Shown here: piece after piece, positions 1 to 6,900 of the stretch | How the letters are laid out: every line of letters starts with the position of its first letter | Position numbering within the stretch: the stretch's first letter is position 1 | Translations under genes and position numbers: made by a program | The notes under the pieces: model-generated | Told to the model about the DNA's origin: nothing | Database searches by the model: none | What the model saw: the letters and a program-made list of their open reading frames with translations, nothing else | Origin: JBOHER01 sp050701115 | Lineage (GTDB): Bacteria > Actinomycetota > Actinomycetes > Mycobacteriales > Pseudonocardiaceae | Reading direction: 5' to 3' | Assembly (NCBI GenBank): GCA_050701115.1 | Contig: JBOHER010000312.1 | Span: forward strand, 1-8,477 | DNA length: 8,477 nt

Positions 1-253
1 TGAGCTTGCGCTTGGCCCAGAACGGCCACCCCATGGTCCACACCCTCGTTGCGCCCGTCCCGGCCGCCTCCACCGGCATCGTCCGTTCGCGACCGAGGGG
101 GATGGCGATGTCCTGGCCGTGGACCAGGATGTCGAAGAGGATGTTGCGGTAGTTGGCTGAGCCGATGAGGGACACGCCCCTTGGTGTCGGAGTGGATGTC
201 GTGATCAGCGTGAGCCAGTGCAGGGCGCTACCAAACTGGTGCACAACGTCCAC
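1..253 (-). pseudogene. N-terminally truncated maleylpyruvate isomerase/DinB-like protein (remnant, runs off left edge)
   Basis: Reading the minus strand in the frame with codon starts at 253, 133 and 121 gives a stop-free segment. It contains an NYRNILFDILVHGQDIAIPL stretch, followed by GRERTMP and a VWTMGWPF block. The VHGQDIA-PLGR motif (HGQD at about 121-110) and the Trp-rich block after it are typical of the actinobacterial mycothiol-dependent maleylpyruvate isomerase-like family (DinB-like four-helix proteins). Members normally have some 80-100 residues before this point, including the conserved 'L..GW.v.dv..H' region. Here an in-frame TGA lies at 307-305 and the neighbouring gene ends at 312, so there is no room for them. 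No convincing ribosome site precedes the possible GTG at 253 or TTG at 262. The C-terminus is cut by the window. I infer a 5'-deleted gene, perhaps broken when the adjacent genes arrived. A short functional protein starting at GTG 253 is less likely. Confidence 0.55.
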
Positions 254-265
254 CGAAAGCAATGA

Positions 266-291
266 CCGCGACGTTGCGAACCTCGTCGCGG
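266..291 (-). terminator. Candidate terminator hairpin after the GTPase operon
   Basis: A perfect 8-base-pair GC-rich inverted repeat, ccgcgacg (266-273) and cgtcgcgg (284-291), has a 10-base loop. It lies about 20 bases downstream of the stop codon at 312 of the last gene in the minus-strand operon. There is no true U-tract after it; the minus strand continues tcattgctttc. Hairpins without a U-run are common at actinobacterial gene ends, but this one could also be incidental in GC-rich DNA. Confidence 0.35.
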
Positions 292-311
292 CCGCATGGC
301 TCGCTCATCGG

Positions 312-884
312 TCACCGGACCGTCTTGACCAGTTCCGCACGGAGCAGCTCCGCCAGATACGCGTACCCGCGCCGGTGGAACCCGTCGTTGAGCCCTTCCC
401 GGGTGAGCTGCCCGAAGTCGTATATCGGCGCGTCGTCGAAGTACACCCGGACTTTCCGCAGGAACTCCAGGTAGGTGTCGGTGCCCTCGTCGTCGATGCG
501 CTTTGCCATGCGCCACTGGACGCCGTAGCTCCACGCCAGGAACCGTGTGACGCCCTTGCTCTGGAACGCACCGTCCGAGTCCGCGCGCAGCTGCAGCAGC
601 GTGGCGCTCCTGCCATCGGCTTGGCAGTACACCCCGAACTTCGGGCCGAACGCACCGAGCGGGACGACGCGATGCAGGTAGATCTGGACCGTGTGGAAGT
701 AGCCGATGTCGTCCGACGCCAGGGTCCGAAGGCGGGCACGCACGACGGGCGTCTTGAGGCGACGCCCCGTGACCTCGACCCGGCACGGGATGTCGATGGC
801 GGGGAGGATGTCGTACTTCAAGCGCTCCCAGCACACCGCCTGCGGGAGGTCGATCCCGGCCAGATCCGCGTCGCTGTACTCCAT
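312..884 (-). CDS. Hypothetical protein, putative partner of the GTPase (190 aa)
   Basis: I do not recognise a family. The ATG at 884-882 overlaps the TGA of the GTPase gene in a TGATG junction. It is preceded by GGCGAGG about 8 bases upstream, so I prefer it to the GTG at 905, which would add seven residues inside the GTPase gene. The product looks soluble: no signal peptide, no membrane helix and no coiled coil is visible. The middle (roughly residues 55-110, with GYFHTVQIYLHRVVPL and FGPKFGVYCQADG) alternates hydrophobic and polar residues, as in beta strands. The C-terminal half is rich in aromatic and charged residues (FLAWSYGVQWRMAKR, VRVYFDDAPIYDFGQL) and ends in a probable helix. No catalytic motif stands out. 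Strict coupling to the GTPase gene suggests a stoichiometric partner such as an effector, a regulator or a GTPase-binding protein; this is inference from position only. That it is a real gene is supported by the coupling and by codons ending in G/C. Confidence 0.75.
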   Translation of the reverse strand: MEYSDADLAGIDLPQAVCWERLKYDILPAIDIPCRVEVTGRRLKTPVVRARLRTLASDDIGYFHTVQIYLHRVVPLGAFGPKFGVYCQADGRSATLLQLRADSDGAFQSKGVTRFLAWSYGVQWRMAKRIDDEGTDTYLEFLRKVRVYFDDAPIYDFGQLTREGLNDGFHRRGYAYLAELLRAELVKTVR

Positions 885-1573
885 CACAGCGACCTCGCCA
901 TCCACTCGATCACCGGGCGGATGCCCTGGCCGTACTTGGCGCTGGTGTCCCGGGACATCGTTGACAACCCGTCCTTGAGCTCCTTCAGTTGCCCACCAAC
1001 ACCGCTGTGCCCCAGCAGCTGCCCGTAGGTCAGGTGCTGCGGCCAGATGTCCGACTTGTTCGCCATGATCGCCAGAACCCGAAGTGACTTCCGGATGTCG
1101 GAGTTCGCTTCAACAATGCTACGGAACTCGGCGAACGCGGCGGCATGTTCGGCCATCCGCGCCGGGTTCACCCCTCGCTCCTCGAGTTCCTGACCCTCCA
1201 GCGCGTGATCGAGCATGAAGATCACAGCTTTCGGCGTCAGCGACGAGAGCACCTCGCCCCAGTACTTGCGCAGCTCGACATCACCCGGCACGTCGACGGC
1301 GCGCAGCCTGACCTTGATGCCCACCACCCGGATGTCGCGCACCTTGAACCGGCCGTTTCCCACCTGGTAAGGCTCGAGCGTCTTGTCGATGTCGGCCGCT
1401 GCCGCGGCCCCGCCCTTCTCCAGGTAGGTCCACAGAGTGGTCTTGCCGACGCCGGACGCCCCGAGCGCGAGCACGCGATGCCCGTACGCCGCCTTCGATC
1501 CTTCCATGATCAGGTCGATGGCCGGACGCACCAGGGCGAGGGACCAGTGCCCGCGTTTCTTCTCCTCCGCCAT
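884..1573 (-). CDS. Arf-like small GTPase domain protein (229 aa)
   Basis: This is a P-loop GTPase with all motifs visible: G1 GASGVGKTT (residues 38-46), a candidate switch I Thr65 in DIDKTLEPY, G3 DVPG (94-97) followed by DVELRKYW, G4 NKSD (172-175), and a G5 SAK (211-213) in TSAKYGQGI. The spacing and the 'VDVPGDxELRxYW' region recall eukaryotic Arf/SR-beta proteins (WDVGGQExxRxLW). The G3 Gly-Gly-Gln is replaced by Pro-Gly-Asp, so the usual catalytic Gln is absent and intrinsic hydrolysis may be slow or partner-dependent. About 30 residues precede the P-loop and include a probable amphipathic helix (WSLALVRPAIDLIMEGSKAA), which could dock on a membrane or a partner. A strong ribosome site AAAGGAG (1579-1585) sits 5 bases before the ATG. 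It is the first gene of a minus-strand pair, divergent from the Wadjet operon. GTPase assignment is firm; the substrate process is unknown. Confidence 0.88.
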   Translation of the reverse strand: MAEEKKRGHWSLALVRPAIDLIMEGSKAAYGHRVLALGASGVGKTTLWTYLEKGGAAAAADIDKTLEPYQVGNGRFKVRDIRVVGIKVRLRAVDVPGDVELRKYWGEVLSSLTPKAVIFMLDHALEGQELEERGVNPARMAEHAAAFAEFRSIVEANSDIRKSLRVLAIMANKSDIWPQHLTYGQLLGHSGVGGQLKELKDGLSTMSRDTSAKYGQGIRPVIEWMARSL

Positions 1574-1599
1574 CCCCGCTCCTTTGAAGGTGACCGTGG

Positions 1600-1609
1600 A
1601 TCCCGGGAT
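1600..1609. repeat. Perfect 10-base palindrome in the GTPase 5' region
   Basis: The sequence atcccgggat is its own reverse complement. It lies 26 bases upstream of the GTPase start codon, close to where a promoter or its leader would be. It could be an operator half-site arrangement, but ten symmetrical bases in GC-rich DNA can arise by chance. Confidence 0.25.
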
Positions 1610-1641
1610 GAGATCAAGGTCGCAGCGCGAGCCCGGGTCGT

Positions 1642-1658
1642 TTCAGTCGTCACCTGAA
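1642..1658. repeat. Short dyad ttcag-N7-ctgaa, possible operator
   Basis: The inverted repeat ttcag (1642-1646) and ctgaa (1654-1658) is separated by tcgtcac. It lies near the middle of the divergent region and in its least GC-rich part, where a shared operator for both operons would be expected. The arms are only five bases long, so the call is weak. Confidence 0.22.
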
Positions 1659-1727
1659 TGCAGGCAGGAGGGCCGGTCACTCCGCCACCGCAGCGCGCGG
1701 CGCGCGTTCGATGTCGGACCTGGCCTC

Positions 1728-1733
1728 TACCAT
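1728..1733 (+). promoter_or_regulatory. Possible -10 box for the jet operon
   Basis: The hexamer TACCAT fits the loose actinobacterial -10 pattern TAnnnT. A transcript starting about 7 bases downstream would carry a leader of some 30 bases before the preferred jetA start at 1774. The candidate -35 (gttcga, 1706-1711, 16-base spacer) is poor. If translation instead began at the ATG at 1711, this box would lie inside the gene. Confidence 0.2.
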
Positions 1734-1760
1734 GGCCGGAGTCCCCTTGTCATCGGGCGC

Positions 1761-1770
1761 GAAGGGCGAG
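1761..1770 (+). promoter_or_regulatory. jetA: Ribosome binding site deciding the jetA start
   Basis: The purine-rich stretch gaagggcgag contains AAGGG (1762-1766), seven bases before the GTG at 1774. Neither of the upstream in-frame ATG codons (1711 and 1732) has a comparable site, which favours the GTG. Confidence 0.5.
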
Positions 1771-1773
1771 TGC

Positions 1774-3231
1774 GTGGAGTTCGAGGACATCGAATCGCTG
1801 CGACGGAACAGCCCTGCCTGGAAGCTGCTGCGCGCGGACAACGCCCCGCTGATCCTCGGCTTCCTCGGCAAGGTGTTCGTGGCCGACAACGTCCGGTCCA
1901 TCTCCAGCGGCGAACTGATCAGCAGGCTCGACGACGAGCTGTACGCGGTGAACGAGCGGGTAGGTGAAGGCAGCTTCCCCAAGTCCGCGAAGGCCTACCT
2001 GGACGACTGGTCGGCCACCGAGACGGGCTGGCTGCGCAAGTACTATCCCGCGGGGTCCGACGAGGCCCATTTCGACGCGACGCCCGCCGTGGAGAAGGCG
2101 CTCGCCTGGGTCGACTCGCTGCGGGCACGGACCTTCGTCGGCACGGAGTCCCGGCTCAACACGCTGTTCGAGCTGCTCCGGCAGATGGTGTTCGGCGCGG
2201 AAACCGATCCGGAGGTCAGGCTGGCCGAGCTGCATCGCCGTCGCGCCGAGATCGATGCCGAGATCGCCAGGGTCGCGGGCGGTGAGGTACCCCTGCTTGA
2301 TCCTTCCTCGCAGCGCGACCGCTACCAGCAGTTCGCGTCGACCGCACGCGAGCTGCTCGCCGACTTCCGGGAGGTGGAGGCCAACTTCCGGACGTTGGAT
2401 CGCGACCTCCGGGCCCGCATCGCGGCATGGGCAGGTGCCAAGGGCGAGCTCCTCGACGACGTGCTGGGCAACCGCAACAGCATCACCGACTCCGACCAGG
2501 GCAAGAGCTTCCAGGCGTTCTACGACTTCCTGCTCTCCAGCGACAAGCAGACCGAGCTCAGTGACCTGCTCGAGCGGGTGCAGGGCCTCGACGCGCTCGA
2601 TGACGTCGACCCGAGGATGCGGCACATCCACTACGACTGGCTCGATGCTGCGGAACAGACCCAGGCCACCGTCCGGCTGCTGTCCGAGCAGCTTCGCCGG
2701 TTCCTCGACGACCAGGTGTGGCTGGAGAACCGCAGGGTGATGGACATTCTGCGCAGCATCGAGTCCACTGCCCTGAACCTGCGACACCACCGCGACCCCG
2801 ACATCACCTTCGAGATCGACGGCACCGCCCCGGCCCTGGTGCTGCCCATGGAACGCCCGCTCTACACCCCCACCGAGAAAGTCCCCCTACACAGCAGCGA
2901 CATCGCCGCCGCCGACGAGGACATCGACGCGTCCCTGCTGTTCGAACAGATCTACGTCGACCCCGAGCGCCTCTGCGGCGGAGTACGCCGGGTGCTACAG
3001 GGCCGGTCCCAGGTCGGCCTCGGCGAACTGCTCGAGCACCAGCCCCTCGAGCAAGGACTGGCCGAGCTGGTCACCTACCTGTCGCTGACCGACGCCACCT
3101 TCCAGGTGGTCTTCGACGAACACTCCGAGGAACGGGTGGCGTGGAACGACCCTGACGGCTCCGCGCGGGTCGCGACGATTCCCCGGGTCACCTTCAGCCG
3201 AGCGCTGACCAATCAAGGTGGAACCCCATGA
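1774..3231 (+). CDS. jetA: Wadjet type I subunit JetA (DUF3375, MukF-like kleisin)
   Basis: JetA is the kleisin of the Wadjet SMC complex: it bridges the JetC heads and recruits JetB in the anti-plasmid loop extruder. The N-terminus reads SLRRNSPAWKLLRADNAPLI (residues 8-27), the usual opening of DUF3375 proteins. Then come the VRSISSGELISRLDDELYAV and AKAYLDDW..GWLRKYYP blocks, a charged helical middle (RYQQFASTARELLADFREVE from residue 183), and a C-terminal part that probably holds a winged-helix domain. From the GTG at 1774 the protein has 485 residues, the normal family size, and family similarity begins at once. Starting at ATG 1711 adds 21 residues that resemble nothing I know and has no ribosome site, so a conventional annotation of 506 residues from 1711 is possible but less likely. 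It is the first gene of the operon and overlaps jetB by four bases (ATGA). Confidence 0.93.
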   Translation: MEFEDIESLRRNSPAWKLLRADNAPLILGFLGKVFVADNVRSISSGELISRLDDELYAVNERVGEGSFPKSAKAYLDDWSATETGWLRKYYPAGSDEAHFDATPAVEKALAWVDSLRARTFVGTESRLNTLFELLRQMVFGAETDPEVRLAELHRRRAEIDAEIARVAGGEVPLLDPSSQRDRYQQFASTARELLADFREVEANFRTLDRDLRARIAAWAGAKGELLDDVLGNRNSITDSDQGKSFQAFYDFLLSSDKQTELSDLLERVQGLDALDDVDPRMRHIHYDWLDAAEQTQATVRLLSEQLRRFLDDQVWLENRRVMDILRSIESTALNLRHHRDPDITFEIDGTAPALVLPMERPLYTPTEKVPLHSSDIAAADEDIDASLLFEQIYVDPERLCGGVRRVLQGRSQVGLGELLEHQPLEQGLAELVTYLSLTDATFQVVFDEHSEERVAWNDPDGSARVATIPRVTFSRALTNQGGTP

Positions 3232-3833
3232 CCTCACCCCCGAGAACCGAGCTGGACCTGCCGCTGGTGGTGACCCACCTGATGAAAGGCGTGGTCTACC
3301 GCGACACCCACGAGAAGGTCTGGCAGCATCTCCTGCCGCTGCAGGCGCAGGTGCGCGACCACGTCGCCGTCATGGGTCTCACCGTGGTCATCGACGAGGC
3401 GGAAGGCTACGCGTTCCTGCGGTCCAAACCAGACCTCGACGATGACGACACCGCCGCGATCCCCCGGCTGATCCCGCGCCGGGCGCTGTCGTTCCACGTG
3501 AGCCTGCTGCTGGCGCTGCTGCGCAAGAAGCTCGCCGAGTTCGACGCCAACAACAGCGACACCCGGCTGATCCTCACCCGGGAGCAGATCGTGGAGATGG
3601 TGCGCACCTTCCTGCCGGAAAGCAGCAACGAGGTGCGGCTCGTCGACACCATAGACACCCAGATCAACAAGGTCATCGAGCTGGGATTCCTCCGCCGCAT
3701 CAAGGGGAACGACGCGACGTACGAGGTGCGCCGGATCCTCAAGGCGTTCGTCGACGGTCAATGGCTTTCCGAGTTCGATCAACGTCTCGCCGAGTACGCG
3801 GCACAGTTCGAGAACGCAGCAGAGGAGGACTGA
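3228..3833 (+). CDS. jetB: Wadjet type I subunit JetB (DUF4194, MukE-like KITE protein)
   Basis: JetB is the tandem winged-helix KITE subunit that binds the JetA kleisin and helps the JetABC motor hold DNA. The 201-residue product has the DUF4194 pattern. The N-terminal helix LVVTHLMKGVVYRD is followed by GLTVVIDEAEGYAFLRSK (residues 50-67), the conserved IPRLIPRRALSFHVSLLLAL and LRKKLAEF segments (about 78-105), the winged-helix core SDTRLILTREQIVEMVRTFLP, and the INKVIELGFLRRI and YEVRRILKAFVDGQWL blocks near the end. The ATG overlaps the jetA stop in ATGA and has AAGGTGG (3215-3221) upstream, so the start is secure and translation is likely coupled. It ends in TGATGA next to a strong AGGAGG. 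The next coding start there opens the 25-codon minigene, not jetC. Confidence 0.93.
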   Translation: MTSPPRTELDLPLVVTHLMKGVVYRDTHEKVWQHLLPLQAQVRDHVAVMGLTVVIDEAEGYAFLRSKPDLDDDDTAAIPRLIPRRALSFHVSLLLALLRKKLAEFDANNSDTRLILTREQIVEMVRTFLPESSNEVRLVDTIDTQINKVIELGFLRRIKGNDATYEVRRILKAFVDGQWLSEFDQRLAEYAAQFENAAEED

Positions 3834-3839
3834 TGAGCG
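3823..3839 (+). repeat. 17-base direct repeat, copy 1 (jetB end)
   Basis: The sequence aggaggactgatgagcg covers the last codons of jetB, its stop codon and the start of the minigene. It is identical to 3900-3916. The match extends imperfectly upstream (cgcagcag here against cacagc there), so the duplicated unit may be slightly longer. Confidence 0.85.
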
Positions 3840-3910
3840 ATCATGGCGAAGCCCCGCTCATCGAGGCCGACCGGGTGCGGGTGTCCCGCAAGACACAGCA
3901 GGAGGACTGA
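3833..3910 (+). CDS. 25-codon minigene between jetB and jetC
   Basis: An ATG at 3833-3835 overlaps the jetB stop (TGATG) and opens a 25-codon frame whose stop overlaps the jetC start, again as TGATG. AGGAGG (3823-3828) lies four bases upstream, so ribosomes leaving jetB are well placed to start here. The product is charged (begins MSDHGEAPLIEADRV, ends KTQQED), with no membrane segment or known motif. It may be a translated relay peptide that couples jetB to jetC, or merely the by-product of a 77-base insertion or duplication. I cannot identify a homologue; such a gene is not part of the standard Wadjet set. Confidence 0.4.
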   Translation: MSDHGEAPLIEADRVRVSRKTQQED

Positions 3911-3916
3911 TGAGCG
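3900..3916 (+). repeat. 17-base direct repeat, copy 2 (jetC start)
   Basis: This is a second perfect copy of aggaggactgatgagcg, 77 bases after the first. It supplies the ribosome site, the minigene stop and the jetC start codon. Together the two copies create two near-identical translation junctions in a row. Confidence 0.85.
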
Positions 3917-6900
3917 GACTGTTCAGCGCCGCCGAGTTGGGCGACGACACGGCCCGGCTCGCCGGCTACCGGCTGGATCGGCTCGAGGTCTACAACTGGG
4001 GCACCTTCGACCAACGCGTGTGGACCTTCGACCTGCACGGCACCAACGGGTTGCTGACCGGAGACATCGGCTCCGGAAAGTCGACCATCGTCGACGCCAT
4101 CACCACCTTGCTGCTGCCCGCGAACCGCATCTCCTACAACAAGGCGGCAGGAGCGGAAGCCAAGGAACGAAGCCTGCGCTCGTACGTGCTCGGTTACCAC
4201 AAGTCCGAGCGCAGCGAGGCAACCGGCTCGTCGAAGCCGGTCGGCTTGCGGGACCGCCGCTCGTTCTCGGTGATCCTCGGCGTGTTCACCAACCGCGGAT
4301 ACGACTCGACCGTCACGCTCGCGCAGGTGTTCTGGCTTCGGGACGCCAACCCGGGACAGCCGGATCGATTCTTCGTCACCGCGGACACCTCGTTGACCGT
4401 CGGCGAGGATTTCGCCGAATTCGGCGGCGACATCGGCGCCCTCAAGCGGCGCCTGCGCAAGAAAGGGGCCCGCACGCACGACAGTTTTCCCCAGTACAGC
4501 AAGGATTTCCGGCGCCGGCTGAACATCGACTCCGATCAGGCGATGGACCTGTTCCACCAGACGGTGTCGATGAAGTCCGTCGGCAACCTCAACGACTTCG
4601 TGCGCAGCCACATGCTGGAGCCCTTCGACGCCGCCGAGTGGACCCAGCGCCTGGTCTCGCACTTCGAGGATCTGACCAAGGCCCACGATGCGGTGCGCAA
4701 GGCGCAGGACCAGCTCGCGGAGCTGCGTCCACTGCTCGCCGACTGCGACAGCTACGATCGCCTTGGCGCCGAGATCCAGTCCCTCAAGAATCAGCGCGAT
4801 GCCCTGCGCTTCTACTGCGCCGAGCGGAAATCGCGGCTTCTCACCGAGCACATCAGCGCCCTTACCGACGACATCGGCCGCCACGAGGAGAAGCTCAGCC
4901 AGACCAAGATCGCGCTGGAGCAGCTCCGTGGCAAGAAGGACGAACTGACCCTGCAGCGAGCCGGATTCGGCGGCGACCGGCTCAACGAGATCGAACGTCA
5001 GATTAACGAAGAGTCCGGTCAGCGCGACCGGCGGCGGGCCAGACATGGGCGCTTCCATGAGCTCCTCGGCGACGCCGCCCTGCGCCCGGCGGAAGACGCC
5101 GCACAGTTCGCCGTCCGGCAGCGGGACATCACCAACGGCGCGAGCGAGCTGGATCAGCGCCAGTCGGACCTGCAGAACCAGGCCACCGACCTCGCGGTCC
5201 TCCTCAAGGAGCTCAACGACGAGGCGAAGGAGGTCAACGCCGAGCTGCTCAGCCTGCAAAACCGCCGCAGCAACATCCCCAAGCGCAGCCTCGACCTGCG
5301 GGAGCGGCTCTGCGCCGAACTCGGCCTCGCCGAATCGGCGCTGCCCTTCGCGGGCGAGCTGATCCAGGTCCGGGCCGACTGCGCCGCGTGGGAAGGCGCG
5401 GCCGAGCGGCTGCTGCACGGATTCGGCCTGTCCCTGCTCGTTTCGAACGAGCACTACACCGCGGTGTCGGATTGGATCAACGACCATCACCTCGGCACCC
5501 GGCTGGTCTACTACCGGGTTCCCGAGCGTGCGAGTCGATCCGCCCCCGACTCGCCCATCACCGAGCGCTCGCTGCTCACCAAACTCGAGATCAAGGAGTC
5601 GCCGTTCTACGACTGGCTGGAGCGCGAGCTGTCGCACCGCGCCGACTACGAATGCGTCGAGGGGATGGACGAGTTCCGGCGCGCTGCCAAAGCCGTCACC
5701 AAGGCCGGTCAGATCAAGGGCGCGCGGGGACGCCACGAGAAGGACGATGCCCGCCGCATCGAGGACCGGCGTAACTACGTGCTCGGCTGGAGCAACCAGC
5801 AGAAGATCGACGCCCTGATCGAGGCGGCGAACCGGGTGCATCGGCAGCAGGCCGAGCTCGGCCGCAGGCACGATGCGCTGCGTCAAGACCTGGCCAAGGC
5901 GAACACCCTCAAGGAGACGTTCGCGAAGCTCGCCGAGTTCGGCTCCTACGCCGACATCGACTGGACGTCGGTGGTCAACCGCATCGCCGAACTGACCCAG
6001 GAGAAGCGGCTCCTGGAACAGGCCTCGGACAAGCTGAAACAGGTCACCAAGGAGCTGGACACCGTCGTCAGGAACATCGCGGCAGCCGAGGACGAGAAGG
6101 AAGCCCTGACCTCCGCCGTCGGCAGTCTCAAACGCGACGTGGAGTCCGCGACGGAAAGCCTGCAAGGCGCCGAAGAAGTCCTCGCGGACTCGCAATTCCC
6201 GCGGGCACGGGAATCCTTCGAGCTCATCAGCAAGCAGGTCGGCGCCCGAAAGCTGATCAAGCCGGCCGACTGTGACCGCTGCCAGACCGAGGTCGGCAGC
6301 GAGCTCACCACACTGGTCGACAAACGGACCGCGAAGCAGACCACCGTGGCCAACAAGGTGATCGCCAAGATGGGCGACTTCCGCAAGCGCTACCCCTTGG
6401 AGACCGCCGAGTTCGACGACTCGATCCTGGCCGCCGGTGAATACCGCGAGTTCCACGATCGCCTGGTCAACGACGACCTCCCCCGATTCGAGTCCGAGTT
6501 CAAGACCTACCTCAACACCAACACCATCCGGGACATCGCCGGCTTCAACTCCCAGCTGAACAAGCAGGTGGAGCTGATCAAGCGCCGCATCGACACCATC
6601 AACGACTCGCTGGCCGGGATCGACTACAACCCGGGCCGCTACATCCGGCTGGAGTTGCAGCCCACGATCAACGTCGAGATCCGCGACTTCCGCAAGGACC
6701 TGCGCGAGTGCACCAGCGGATCCCTCGGCGGCGATGACTCCGACCAGTACTCGGAGCAGAAGTTCCTGCAGGTGAAGAGGATCATCGAACGGTTCAAGGG
6801 ACGCGAAGGGCAGACCGAGGCCGACCGGACGTGGACCCGCCGGGTGACGGACGTGCGCAACTGGTTCGTGTTCTCCGCCTCCGAACGGTGGCAAGCCGAC

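Larger units (their letters stand above)
1574..1773. promoter_or_regulatory. Divergent intergenic region between the GTPase operon and the jet operon
   Basis: About 200 bases separate the two divergent start codons, so promoters for both operons should lie here. On the minus strand the GTPase ribosome site is at 1579-1585. On the plus strand the jetA ribosome site is at 1762-1770. Two short symmetrical elements (1600-1609 and 1642-1658) lie between them. A GC-only stretch at 1694-1706 (tandem gcgcgcg) precedes the jetA side. I see no strong -35/-10 pair on either strand. Confidence 0.5.

Noticed and set aside
228..308. A 26-codon frame starting three bases after the stop of the unknown protein (minus strand)
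   Set aside because: It has no clear ribosome site and runs through the candidate terminator hairpin. Its product shows no conserved feature, so an accidental frame is the simplest reading.
153..1028. A 291-codon open frame on the plus strand opposite the unknown protein and the GTPase end
   Set aside because: It overlaps two coupled minus-strand genes, one with clear GTPase motifs. Its product has no recognisable domain and looks like an antisense shadow.
1747..1752. TTGTCA resembling a -35 box upstream of jetA
   Set aside because: No -10-like hexamer occurs 16-18 bases downstream; that position falls on the jetA ribosome site and start codon.
6268..6290. Cys-Asp-Arg-Cys pair in JetC, considered as a zinc hook
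   Set aside because: It is a single CxxC in the C-terminal coil, away from the hinge and not in the CxxC hinge context of SbcC/Rad50. JetC belongs to the MukB-like group, whose hinge here has no such motif.
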